Part shown: positions 46,558 through 58,659 of the stretch, in pieces
Numbering within the stretch: position 1 is the stretch's first letter
How the letters are laid out: every line of letters starts with the position of its first letter
Assembly: GCA_012295275.1 (NCBI GenBank)
Contig: CM022674.1
Coordinates: 11,521,528-11,581,527 of the forward strand
Reading direction: 5' to 3'
DNA: 60,000 bases
Origin: Chrysomallon squamiferum
Lineage: Eukaryota > Mollusca > Gastropoda > Neomphalida > Peltospiridae
Made by a program: the position numbers and the translations under genes
Notes under the pieces: generated by a model
The model's input: only the letters and a program-made list of their open reading frames with translations
Told to the model about the DNA's origin: nothing
Database searches by the model: none

Positions 46558-46570
46558 TCTTTTTGTTATT
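46152..46570 (+). repeat. Segmental duplicate of POLRMT intron 15/exon 16/intron 16
   Basis: The copy starts in the (ATTC)n run about 90 bases before the exon. It includes TCATACTTTCATTCACTGA and AAAAGAGTCTGAAATCCTGT and continues past the exon through TTTGATAAGATAAAATATTATTAATG into a (TTG/TTA)n tract. The source is about 12424-12720 in the same orientation. Confidence 0.88.
46245..46380 (+). pseudogene. Duplicated POLRMT exon 16
   Basis: A 136-base copy of POLRMT exon 16 (12505-12640). It has the same length, an intact frame and both splice sites (TTTCTAG before it, GTATTG after it). It differs at about 7 of 136 positions. Three residue changes result: first Pro to Leu, Ile to Phe in KLFHIAD, and the second Pro to Gln in MIVPPVPW. 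That last residue sits in a segment conserved across POLRMT proteins, so this copy looks like the unconstrained one. No neighbouring POLRMT exon was found here. The flanking intron is copied too, so this is a DNA-level duplication, not a retrocopy. Confidence 0.88.
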
Positions 46571-46852
46571 AATTCTGTTTTTAACATATTGATGCAACAA
46601 TTTCAGAATGTATTAATACTTGACAGTATTTTCATATACATATAGTAAAAGAAACGTAGAAGATTTGGAATGTGGTATAATTTAAATTTCATACTATTTT
46701 TACGAAATACAAAAATATTATTATCATTATTTTTATAATTATTATTATAATCATCATTATCATTATATCATCATCATCACCATTATTATTTATTATTATT
46801 ATTATTATGTAATCATTATTACTGTTATTATTCTTATTTTTTGCAATGTTTC

Positions 46853-46894
<42 letters not shown>

Positions 46895-48708
46895 CATAAT
46901 CATATTATATTATCCTAATAATCATCTTCATTTTTCATTTGTTATCGTACTGTTACTATAATTATTATCATCAGAGAGACACACATACAAATACAGAAAC
47001 AGATGGATGGATTGATGTACAGAAAGATGTATAGGTACAGTTATGCAAGAGATAAGATAGATGTACAGAAAGAATACAGACAGACAGACTCTAAAATGGA
47101 CAAATGCAAACAAAAATAAAAAGAGGCTACAGACATATATTCATATAGACCAAAGAACTGTTAGATAGTAGTAAATAAATAAACACATTCACACCCCACA
47201 CACATACAGACACACACACACAAACACATACACACAGACACACACACGCACACACACACACACAATTCTGATAGCCACATCGGCTGAAATCTTATGTTTA
47301 AGTTTTACCTAAACCTACACTGATGATCAGTACATGTGTCTAGCTGTTTAATCTCTTTCTTAACACGTACTTGTATCCATTCAGTAACACATTATTTTTA
47401 TTATAGTTTTCTTTCTCATGGTCAACATGATCTTAATCATATCTTTTATATTATTTTATTATGTTTGCATAGACTTATACAGTTGATTTCAGTACTAAAA
47501 CTAATTTCGAGTTCTTATTTACCTTTACATCTTGTTTTTTTTCCATCATTATCACCATTGTAGTATATCATCACACATTATCAGCACCATCATTTTGTCA
47601 CTATTATCATCATCACTGTACTGGAATGGAATCATCATCATTGTACCAGAATTAGAATTGTCATCAATATCATTGTATTTATTATTATTTTTATATCATG
47701 TCTTCTATAGAATAGTTTATCAGAACTTCTGGAAGTAGGAAAGAAATCATGAGGTTATTATTTTTATTATTTGTTTTATTTTATTAATGGACAGTGTATG
47801 AGTATCAAACTTCATACATTATTAGGTTAATGGTAATTATGGTCTGTTAATATCATTTACTCAACTATTTAAATTAGATCAGTATCAAAGCATCCTGTAC
47901 ATATATCACAGATTAAACATGGAAGCATTTACCAAGGCCTTTAATCAGCTAGATCTGTGGTATTAATACAAATTATTCACACACACAGACACAAACACAC
48001 ACTAAATGTTAAAACCAGAAAAAAAAAGTATATACAAAAAGGTAATTGTAAAGTCATTTTTCTAAATTACATTCATTTGAATAAAAACACACTGACATAA
48101 AATAAAATTAAATGACAGTATCTAATCCACAATGAATTGTACACTTTTAAATACTATAATAAAGATAATTATACCTTTAATATATATTTACAAAGGCTTA
48201 ACCAGATAATATTTTTATTTTATAAATTTTCAATACCTTTAAGAGTTGATATGCTAAACCTCATTGGTTGTCGTCCAATCAGCAAGCTGATAGTATTTGT
48301 CTACAGTGAAATTGCAGTAGACACATTTGTTATGAGACAATAATATTAACTAAAACTATCTAAATAGTTTAATAAAATAAAAAAAAATTTACATAAAAGG
48401 GAATGAATTTTATAAATTTGAATAAATAAATATGTAATAAACTAAAATTTAAACGGACAAACAAAAACATACAAAAAAAAATAAAAAAAATAATACAATA
48501 TAACAAATTTCTAAAAACGCCCAAATCAGTTACTGTCAAATGATTGAAATAGTATTCTGAGGCTTTGAACAACTTACTTCTCAATTATGAATTAAATATA
48601 TATTTATTCAAAATCTTATTTAATTTGAGCCCGGAGATCGTCATTAAGGGCAAATATTACAGCGATCCGATAATCCGCACTTCGTGTGCCACTGCCAGCG
48701 TTACGTTT

Positions 48709-48712
<4 letters not shown>
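46571..48712. other. Low-complexity intergenic region
   Basis: ATT/ATC triplet tracts (46715-46920), a CA-rich run (about 47190-47265), ATC-rich sequence (47545-47690) and plain AT-rich DNA. A GC-richer patch at about 48625-48705 reads openly on the plus strand but matches no family I can defend. No gene is recognised. Confidence 0.5.

Positions 48713-48793
<81 letters not shown>
48713..48793. repeat. (TC)n microsatellite
   Basis: TC run of 81 bases, about 65 bases before a (TA)n run. Confidence 0.95.
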
Positions 48794-48799
<6 letters not shown>

Positions 48800-48855
48800 C
48801 TTGCTTATTATTTGAAATAAATATAATTACAGACATTGCAAGGCATTTTCACATC

Positions 48856-48859
<4 letters not shown>

Positions 48860-48904
<45 letters not shown>
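48860..48904. repeat. (TA)n microsatellite
   Basis: Uninterrupted TA run of 45 bases. Confidence 0.95.
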
Positions 48905-48907
<3 letters not shown>

Positions 48908-49117
48908 TCTAAATCAGCTCATTATTTATTTATTTATTGATAATTAATGTTTGATAATAAAAATTGTATAATATAAATACTTAATTTAGTATTATTGCAT
49001 AACAACTATTCTAATAATAGCAACTGATTATCATGACGTAATCACTATTATTACGTAACCTTAGAAGTAACCATACCTCCCAGGCCCGAAAGATTATAAA
49101 AAGATCAACTGTAAGTA

Positions 49118-49576
49118 CATGTCGGCCATCGCTGATCCGGATTCACTAATCCTGTTCCACTAATCCGGCATTAAATTTTGCTAACATAATTTCAAATGTC
49201 CAGTGTTACCGCACTAACTTGTTGCTAATATTTAGTACCGCTTCTTGCTACCTGGATATACCTGGCTTCACTTGTTAAACATAGGCAAGTCATTCCAGTT
49301 TGTGTTTCTCCATTTTTTGTTATAATCAATTATTATTTTAACCATGGAGATGCTTCACGTTCTGTACAGCGCAAACACCGTAACTGGCCACTGAAAAATA
49401 TGGTTGAACAAGGAAAAAAAAAAAAAAGTTCAAATACTGTATTTAGCAGTTTTTGAAAAGCGGTGGTGAGCTTTCGATTTAAGGGTATTCGAGCTAACCA
49501 CTCTATTATCCCCGCAAAATCACAAATTGGCCATCCTGAAGATCTCACTGATGCCGAATTAGTGATGGTCGACCTG
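49118..49576. mobile_element. Non-autonomous DNA transposon, TA target site (pogo/Tigger-like)
   Basis: A 459-base element with imperfect terminal inverted repeats. The left end reads CATGTCGGCCATCGCTGATC and the complement of the right end CAGGTCGACCATCACTAATT. They match at about 18 of the first 23 bases. Each end is flanked by TA, the target of the Tc1/mariner/pogo superfamily. The interior has no intact transposase. It contains AATCCGG words and a stretch near 49345-49400 that reads weakly like a Lys/Arg-rich DNA-binding segment. It lies about 300 bases beyond the P450 stop codon. Confidence 0.7.
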
Positions 49577-49874
49577 TATTATTTTAGACAATGTTACAAT
49601 TCATATTAAATGAGTACTATAATATCATCTAATCATTTTATTATTTAAAACTGAGTTAATGTCAAGTATCATCATTGAAATATAACATCGTGAATCAGTT
49701 TTTAACTTTCCCGTCATAATGATTTAAATTTTATAAAATTCTAGTCAAATCTGACAGGCAGGTGGTGCTGTATGTGACAGTGAGTTTCATCATTATGACG
49801 TCATTCGTATTATGACGTCATAGACGAACGAGATTTACAAATCCTTTTTATCGTAACGTCGTCGTCAGCCGTTC

Positions 49875-50977
49875 CTATCGTGCCGTGGCTTTCACCCAGA
49901 GTCCACTCTGAGCTTTCATTATACCTAGTGGAAGTCGCTTAGGCTCGTGAGTCGAATCTATCTCAAGTTTGAATCTGAGAAATAATAATAAGAATGGTTG
50001 GTATTCACCTTTTTATAGAAAAGTTAAATTATAAAATAAGTAAAAAATAGCTATGATATGTTCTAAGAAACCATGACGACAGCTACAGTAATATATAAAT
50101 AAATAAATCTATAAATCTATAAATAATAATAATAATAATAATATACTAACACTATTACTACTAATAATAATACTGATCATCATCTTCATCATAAACAAAA
50201 ACACGTAATTATGTCCACTTATGTCTTACCTTCTTAATACCCTTGCGACCACAACCTTATCTTCGTTCATTGCGAAATGTTGACCAATACAGTTCCTAAT
50301 AAATAAATAAATAATATACTTCTGAATATAGCTTTAATACTTATTCTCAAATATTTGGTATTGACATTCACTAAATGAAAATATTGCAGCTTCATTGCTG
50401 CCTTTGTTATATGCGTGTGTGTGTGTGTGTGTGTGTGTTTGTGTGTGTAATAGCATAGTATAGTTTAGCATAGTATAATATAGTTAAATGTAATATAATA
50501 TATGACGATGATGATAAATTCACCTTTGTCCAGCCAGAAAAGGCAAAAACGCATACTGATCCATTTTTTCGACATTGTCTGGTAAAAACCGGTCCGGGTC
50601 AAAAATCTCGGGCTCGGACCAGACATGAGGGTTGTGATGGAGTCCATAAATGCTGATCACAATGACAGTGCCCGCGGGATAAGAAATTCCATCAAACTCG
50701 AGTTCATGAGTTAAAATGCGAGACAGGAATGGAACTGGGGAATGGAACCTTAAACCCTCTTTGACACAGCGACCCAGGAATTCAAGATTTGGAAGATCGT
50801 CCCTAAAAAAAAAAAAGAGAGAGAAAAAAAAAGAAGATTAATGACGTCACAGGATTAAATATTATTAATATTATAAACTTATTATTCATACTAATATAGC
50901 GTCAAAAGATAATAATAATAATTGTGATAATGATGATGATGATGTTGAGTATGATGATAATAATTATAATAACTGTA

Positions 50978-51021
<44 letters not shown>

Positions 51022-51270
51022 AATAATAATAATAAACCTTCAAGACCGAATAAATAAATAAATAAATAATTGAATAAATAAATGAATAAAATAACTTACC
51101 ACGTCACTTCTTGGTCATCTCCTAGGACGTCATCAAGCTCTGACTGAATTTTACTCTGAAAATTCGGATATTTTGCCATGGAATACAACGTCCACGAGAT
51201 GGCGCTAGCGGTAGTGTCGTGACCTTTAAAACAACAGAACAAGGACAAAATAATAAAATAAAAAAAAAAA

Positions 51271-51342
<72 letters not shown>

Positions 51343-51557
51343 AAGAAGAAAAACAACAACAACAACAACGCAACAACTAATATAAGCTATTGCAGCTGTA
51401 TATTAATAATATAGTAGTGATAGTAATAATAGTAGCTATGTTGCAATAGTAGTCGTGGTGGTAGTAATAGTAGTAGTAACAATAGTATTATAGTAGTATC
51501 ACTACAGCTGCAATAGCTTATATTAGTTGTTGCGTTGTTGTTCTTGTTGTTTTTGTT

Positions 51558-51588
<31 letters not shown>

Positions 51589-52661
51589 TTATTATTATTA
51601 TAGTAGTAGTAGTAGTTGCTGTTGTTGTAACACTAGCAGCAGTAGGTGTGGTTATGTTCTGTTTTTTCTTGAACTCATCGTTGTCATTTGCCTTCGTTGT
51701 CGTGGTGTGGGTTGTTATTTATATTATTATCATCACATTTTTAATTATTATTTTAAATTCAACAACTCTCTTATTTTTTCCAGGTATCCTTTATTTGTGC
51801 CGGTATGTGGATAATCCGATTATCTCCTTAATGAGCGATAATGCCATTCATAAAACAAATTTACCTTCGAAAAGAAAAGTGTCCACCTCGTTTCTGATTT
51901 CTTGTTGAGAAAGACCCATTCCAGCTTCGTCTCTGACAGTGAGCAGAATATCGAGAAAGTCTAGCTGCTTTTTCTTAGGAACTTCTCCTTTTCCCTGCTA
52001 AACAACAAATAAAACTCTTAAAACTAAAAGACAAGTGATAAAAAAAATTATAATTAAAAAATTATTAAAAAAAAAAAAAAAAAAAAATAGATACAAAAAT
52101 AAATAATAAATAATAATAGCAAGAACATTAACAATAACAATAAAAAAAATAAATAAATAAAAATATAAATAAATAGAAAAGAAATTGTATGGAGTGGATT
52201 TAGTTCCTTACTTGACAACAACATCCCCTCCAAAAAAAAAAAATAAAATAAACACCCACTGTGTGTATCATATATTAATCATTCATTAAAAACATTAATC
52301 GTACTCTATCCAGTGGTAAATAAATACATAAATAAACAATTAAAAAAGAGAGATAAAGAAAACAATCAGTCAATCAATCAATGAAAAAAAGCGAGCTATT
52401 GAGGAAGCAGATAAATAAGATGAAATAAAATAGATAAACGACCAGACAAATAAACAAACAAACAAAACAAAAAAACACCCAAAGTAAACAAACATTGAAA
52501 TGACATGCAGTAGACTCCTACCAGTGTTTTTCTGCGTGTTTCGATCAGGTCTTCTGCAATCCGATGGACATATTTGCAGTTTTTCATGAATTGTTTCGAC
52601 AGAGGAGTCAGATAAAAAATAAAATCAGGATTTAATACGGGATTCCTGAAATATATTTAAA

Positions 52662-52716
<55 letters not shown>

Positions 52717-54731
52717 AATCGGCAGATTAATAACAATAACAGCAGTTACATAAAAAAAAAAAAAAAAAAAAAAAATTCATAATACCATCGCCATCATCTC
52801 AATTGCCATAAATGACGATAATAATGTTGATGATGATGATGATGATAATAATAATAATAATGATTATACTATTATCAATAATAACTGTTAAAAATGATGA
52901 ACAAATTGATGGTAGTGATGACATACACAATAAAATAATAGTAGCACTAGTAGTAATAGTAATAGTAGTAGTAGTTGTAATAGTAGTAGTAGTAGTGGTA
53001 GTAGTATTAGTAACAGCAATAGCAGCAGAAGTAGTAGAAATAGAGCAGTAGCAGAAATAGTAGTAGTGGTAGTAGCAGTAGTAGTAATAGTACCATTAAT
53101 AGTAATAGTAGTAGTAGTATAGTAGTAGAATAGTAATAATAGTAACGATGGTGGTAGTAGTAGTAGTAATTGCATACACTTACATCTGTCTCTTTATGCT
53201 TATACCCAACATTTCTTTCACAGCTTTCAAATATGGGTGAGCATCTCTGAAAATAAACAAACAAGTCAAATGATGTTAGTAAATAAGTATGTAAGTAAAG
53301 AAATTAAGGTTAGTAAATAAAAAAAAGAAATATATTTATTTACATATATATAAATAATAGTATAGCAAGCTGTCATAGCTCTGCCAAGTGATATCGTGTA
53401 TGAAAACAGTCAAAAAATACCTGCAAAATAAAAAGATGTATTTCTGTTTCTGTGGTGTCACATGACTAGACAGGTAATATGTAAAAGGGTACTATATTAC
53501 TCTTTTAAATATCTCTGCCGTATGTACAGCTAATCTTAAACTAACCTTATACGATTTACCCAGTGTTCTGTACATAGCCACAATTATTATATTAAAAACT
53601 GAATGTTAAGGATAACGACAAAGCGCTCATTAAATTTACTTTTTCTGTATCTTTGTCATCTGCACAGTTAATGTTAATGCAGTGAATCGATATATCGCTG
53701 TAATGATTATTTGAAAACAGTTAATGTTAACTGTGTGCAATGACCCGATATATCGCTATAATGATTATATGAAAACAGTTAATGTTGAAAATCAGTTAAA
53801 TCAACACTTACCCAAATTTCTGAACGTCAGCGTCGTACGACATGGCGCACTGCAGAATGATGTCCAGAGTACAGAAACTGACCAAGTTATAAATATCAAA
53901 ACTTTCCCCAGTTTTAGCGTACTGGTCAATCTGGGCCTGCAGTAAATAAATAAATAAATAAATAAATAAATAGTGAATGAATGGATGAATAAATAAATAA
54001 ATAAGCAAATGAATGAATGAATGAACAAATAAATAAATAATGATGATGATGATAACGACTACGATGTTAACAGTAATAACTACCACAACATCACCACCAA
54101 CAACAACAATAATAATCTTACAGCTGTATAGGACATCCGTCCGTCTGTCCGTCTATCTGTATTTCATAATTCTGTTTAAAATCCATTTAAACTTTCGTTC
54201 ACTGACACTGTTGATTATGAGTTCATCTCTAAATATAATTAAGTAATTCATTTATTCCATTCAGGTAAAATCCACCCATCTATCCTTTCATTTATCCTTT
54301 CATCCATCCTTTTATCCATCTATCGGTGTCATATAGGTGATTCCGTAAATTCTCTCCTTTTCAAAAATAAAACTCTAAAGGGAATCATAAAAGCGAAATT
54401 TAAACTAACCAACAATTTGTCGGAACATCGGTTATACACCTGGACGTACGGCTTCAGAATGTCAAAATGAAAAGCCGGGGTCAAAAGTTTTCTTGCTCTC
54501 ATCCATCTTGCGCCATTGGCAATCAAAAGACCCTCCCCCAGCCACGGGAGTAGATGTTTGTATCCTCCTGTGTACGTGTTTTTGGGTTCTGAAGAGAAGG
54601 ATATATTGCTAAGATGATGTTTGTAGCAAGTGTTTGTAGTGGTTACGTTAAGACTTTTGTAAGGTCCACGAAAATAAATATTAGTTTTTAGACACTTGAA
54701 TAAAGTAATGTAAAAGAACATACCTCTAAAA

Positions 54732-54819
<88 letters not shown>

Positions 54820-55315
54820 AAAAAAAAATATTTATATTTATTTACATCTGTACATCCGTCTGTATGCAAGGGAAAATTAAAATATATATGGAAATAGTTA
54901 CACTAATTACTTCATACGTATATAATGCGTTTCTCCAACAGCCTTTATAAAAAGAGTAGTGTTTGCGTGCTTGCATGAACATATATATATATATATATGT
55001 ATGTATGTTTGATTATTTGTTTTATTTTCTTGTCGTTGTTTTTTTTCACTTACCTGAACTCTTTAAAATAACCTTCATGGTTTCCGGATGATGTACTTTC
55101 AGAAGGGGAATACACGGGCCATACCACAATACGTAGCATTTCGGAAATTTTGTTACCATCTCGATTTCGAATGAAAGACGTCCCTCTGGGTCACGTGGTA
55201 CCTGCGAGAGAGACAGATTACGTCACTTTAATAATATAACAATAATATAACAATAATATAACAATAAATAAAATAAAATAAAATAACAATAAAAATACCA
55301 GTAATAATAATAGTA

Positions 55316-55371
<56 letters not shown>

Positions 55372-55671
55372 TGTCATTAGGATCTTTGTTTATGATTTTT
55401 ACAGGAGTTTTACGTAGGCTCAAAGTTTACAAGTAGGTCTGGCAGATCTTACGTTGGTCATGGAGCCTGAAATCCAGGAAAACCCCGGCATAACGGGACA
55501 CTTTGCCAGTCGCTTGTGAAGTTTTCTAACTTTCAGCAGTTGTCGAACGATCTTTACGACGACAACGAATGCCGCTGTCGCTGACGCTGCTTTGAACAGT
55601 TTGGATCGTAAGTCATCGTGGTCAGTGAAGAAATGGACCATCCACGAATGTCCAGTTTTTAGTAGATCCAT
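49875..55671 (-). CDS. Cytochrome P450, CYP4-like (11 coding exons)
   Basis: Minus-strand exons: 55671-55453, 55201-55054, 54588-54410, 53936-53812, 53246-53184, 52645-52522, 51994-51865, 51223-51100, 50802-50524, 50295-50230 and 49974-49875. All junctions are GT-AG and in phase, giving 518 aa. An N-terminal membrane anchor lies at about residues 28-42 ([15 protein letters not shown]), followed by a basic stop-transfer (RKLHKR) and CPVMPG. The I-helix has the CYP4 signature [19 protein letters not shown] (exons 7-8). Glu329 is at the position that links covalently to heme in CYP4 enzymes. The K-helix ExxR is KEGLR (Glu386, Arg389). A PDRF motif follows, then the heme loop [14 protein letters not shown] with Cys466. 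These enzymes are ER mono-oxygenases that often omega-hydroxylate fatty acids. The substrate cannot be told from sequence. Part of another P450 in the same orientation begins 4.2 kb upstream, so this is a tandem cluster. Confidence 0.95.
51270..51620. repeat. Large inverted repeat in a P450 intron
   Basis: A perfect 38-base core at 51363-51400 (starts CAACAACGCAACAACTAATA) is repeated as its exact complement at 51503-51540. The arms extend outward imperfectly through GAA/TTC and AAT/ATT triplet tracts to about 51270 and 51610. The loop is 102 bases, mostly TAG triplets. It lies between the exons at 51994-51865 and 51223-51100. Confidence 0.93.
52665..52709. repeat. (TA)n microsatellite
   Basis: TA run of 45 bases in a P450 intron, about 20 bases upstream of the exon at 52645-52522 on the transcribed strand. 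Confidence 0.95.
52820..53170. repeat. (GAT)n then imperfect (TAG)n tract
   Basis: GAT/AAT triplets (52820-52870) and about 230 bases of TAG/TAA/GCA triplets (52935-53170) in a P450 intron, ending just beside the donor of the exon at 53246-53184. The Leu-rich or Val-rich frames are artefacts. Confidence 0.9.
54734..54817. repeat. (TC)n microsatellite
   Basis: TC run of 84 bases in the second coding intron of the P450 gene. Confidence 0.95.
55300..55372. repeat. (AAT)n microsatellite
   Basis: AAT/TAG triplet run of about 70 bases in the first coding intron of the P450 gene. Confidence 0.93.
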
Positions 55672-55683
55672 GATGTGCACGGG

Positions 55684-57597
55684 CTGTTTGAAAAAGCAAA
55701 GAAAAGGGGAAAGGATAAGTAAATACAAATATTTAATAATTACCTCTGTATACATGTCTACCTCTCAATTCGTCCGTCCTTCATCCACCCATGCATCCAG
55801 TTGTAACTATCAGTTTATCTGCCTCTCTGTCTTTCTATATATCTATCTGTCTCTCTATCTGTATATCCGTCTCTCTGCCTATCTACTTAACTCTCTAAAT
55901 ATCTGTTAAACTCTGTTATTCTGTTTATCTTTTTCTGTCTGTCTATTCATCCATGCATCCATCATCTATCTGTGAAATTCTCTATACAAATTAATAAATG
56001 AATGAATACCTCAACATTTTTTTAATATTTCGAATTGTTATTAATTATTCATCCATTTTGTGATCCATCATAAATCTGTGAAAATTCTCTATACTGTAAA
56101 ATTAACAAATACAAAATTCACACCTTCCCATAAACACATGCTTTTTCCCATACAGGCTTTCTAGGCTACAGCCTAGTGCGGCAGTTTGTGAAAATTCTTA
56201 TTGTCCAGAGTTGGCAACTGTGCGCCTTTCGTGGAGATCGTGCGCTAAATTATCGAGTTGTACGCTTTGTTAAAATTTGGGCTCTTTTGACCTAATTCAA
56301 TTAAATGATTAGTACTAAGGATAAATACCTGTTGGACAGGGAAGGGTGAAGTGGGCTCGAAGAGGGGTCGGTAGCCTATGGGCGACTAGCACAATAAACC
56401 CGACACTGATCATGACTTCGACAAAACCAAAACAGGTCAGTGGGTGCTTGGAAGAGGATTTATCCTAAATACCCGATCCCTCAGTCGTCTGTCGCTCTAA
56501 TCTTAAAGCTAAAGATTACTCCCAGACTCTCTATGTTTAGCTTAAAGATCGATTTCAGCTGCGAACCACATCTCCCTTAAGATGACGTAAAACAAGGTAA
56601 CCAACGGGTTATTTTGTTACACAGGCAGTATCGCATTTATGTCTTGTGCAAACCAAAATACAGGGCAGGGTATTTGTACTGAGAAGCCACATTCAGCCAG
56701 CTTTTGTGTTACATTTTTTTTTTTCACAAAATAAATACAACTTGGCTACTGTCAACAACATCACCAACAATCAGTCAGTAAAATTTGTTATGATGTCAAA
56801 AAAGAGAGGCAGAAGATAGAAAAAAAAAAAAAAAGAAAAGATGACGATACAGTTTTGTGGTTTTGTCTGGTAGGCGTGTACTTTTGTTACTTTTTTTAAA
56901 ATATGGGTTATGACCCATAATTATGGCTTAGTGCGGCGTCATTCATGTTCCACTCTTTCTGACATCATTTGTGATTTTTCTTACTGATTGTAGGTTACTG
57001 TTGACAGTAGCTAGGGTTGTATTTATTCTGATGAAATAGCACAGTGTGTATGCATATGTTGGAGACAGCGATTAGTATAGCTATATATATATCCACACAC
57101 ACACACACACACACGTAAGTATATATATATATATATATACGCATGTAGTATGTATGTATGTATATCTGTGTATATATATATATATGTATAGAAAACGATG
57201 ATTAAAGAGAGAGAAAGATTCACCGATAGATAAAGAGAGTTCGGGAGAGAGAGAGAGAGAGAACGAGCGCAGTTGTATGAAACTAGTATTACCTGTGTCT
57301 GTGGCAACGTGTCACACGTTGCTAATCAATATAATTAACACCTGATTAAAAACTGATGTTAAAATATCTCCAGAGCTCTTAAACATTATTTCATTCACGA
57401 AACCTGGCTAAACTACTGTGGACTACTATCTCTCTGCAGTACTTGTAACACAGCACGGCAACCGAACGCACTCGGCATATAACCTTGTGTATTAAACTCG
57501 AAACAGTCGCACACACCTTTCAGATACTAAAATAACATAATCCTTCTAATCTCAAATCACAGTTTGTATACGTATTAATTGATCAATTAAGACTTAC
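55684..57597 (-). other. P450 5' UTR intron with a compositionally distinct block
   Basis: Intron between the 5' UTR exon and the first coding exon, whose acceptor is TTTTTCAAACAG at 55684-55695. It holds TCTG/TCTA tetranucleotide runs (55810-55990) and TA/CA microsatellites (57080-57190). A 0.8 kb block at about 56140-56960 is less AT-rich than its surroundings, with the word CTTAGTGCGGC near both ends (56178, 56930). The block may be an old transposable element. No gene is recognised. Confidence 0.5.
56730..57027. repeat. Inverted repeat pair of about 78 bp arms
   Basis: The sequence from 56730 (starting AATAAATACAACTTGGCTAC) recurs as the complement of 56951-57027. Shared words include CTACTGTCAACA, ACAATCAGT, ATGATGTCA and AAAGAG. 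The match is imperfect, with a few mismatches and indels. The two arms are about 140 bases apart and could fold back. Confidence 0.75.
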
Positions 57598-57720
57598 CTG
57601 TCTGGTGTCAACAAGAAAACACTCTGCCTGCGACAGTTACCGCGTGAACGTTGTTCAGCTTACGTTGTTATTGTTAAGCACGGTTCACGATTAGATTCGT
57701 GTCACTGATTTCAGCTGGAG
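57598..57720 (-). promoter_or_regulatory. P450 5' UTR exon and promoter region
   Basis: On the minus strand a strong donor (ACCAGACAG|GTAAGT) ends an exon at 57598. The upstream sequence is richer in CpG than the flanks. It would splice to the acceptor at 55683, which lies 12 bases before the P450 ATG. Transcription start is not visible; the outer boundary given is approximate. Confidence 0.5.
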
Positions 57721-58659
57721 GCGAGACGAGTGTGTTTATGTACGGGGACTTTCATACACACGAACAGTAGCGTGGCGAACTTTCGACATATTCGACACAT
57801 GCATGCACACTGTACAATTTGTCGGGAAGGCAAAACTCAGTAGATTCTTATTCAAGCTGTTATAAACTTGATTTTATTTATTACGCATGTTTGTTGGGTT
57901 TTTTTATGTTTTAATTTGTGTACACACGTATTTTTCTGTATCTGCGTGCTATTTTCAATATATTTATACTTTTATAGGTTTCTCCACGTTCATATTTACA
58001 TATTCTTCAATAATGTAAAAATAACATATGCATCCATATGATGCACTTACGAACGACCTCTCGGAAGCGAACCTATTCGTGAGCAGATGAGTTTTGTATA
58101 AACAAAGTATTGGCAATCACAGCAGTAATATTTAATGATTTTCTGTTAACAGGTTGTTATTGGGTTTTTTTACGTTTATAATCTGCTGTGTAATTTTCTG
58201 ATGTCATTACCTTCGCTGTCGTTGGTCATCGATTTTTTACATCATTATTCATCGTATACTCATTCTTACGGTTTATAGGCAAGAACAATACAAGCAAAAC
58301 TCTACTTATTTTGAACAGATGTTTCGTGATATATGGAGTGTATATATATTCGGTTTTAGCTTTAGTAAAAACGAGAAACGTTTCAAAATAATCTACTTAT
58401 GAGAACTTACACGTGATGTTGTTGCCACAAATATTGTGGTTAATTAATGAAATTTGTTTAATTATATTTCATCACAAGAACAGAAAATATTGATTTTAAT
58501 ATTTCATTGTATTTAGTTACGATTTTCCGATTTTTTGAATTTATGTCTTGTGACGGTAATGGTATTAGTATATTACGTTGCATTAGATATTATTAATACT
58601 TTAATTTATTCTCTTAGTCTAATGGTAGTGTCGGCCGTAGACATATGCATGCAAGAATG

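Noticed and set aside
46231-46587. Minus-strand 118-codon frame with poly-Ile and Thr
   Set aside because: Antisense of the duplicated POLRMT exon 16 and its triplet repeat.
48565-48760. Plus-strand frame with SPEIVIKGKYYSDP that looked like a P450 C-terminus
   Set aside because: No acceptor, no P450 motif, frame runs into the (TC)n repeat, and the true last exon of the P450 was found on the minus strand at 49974-49875.
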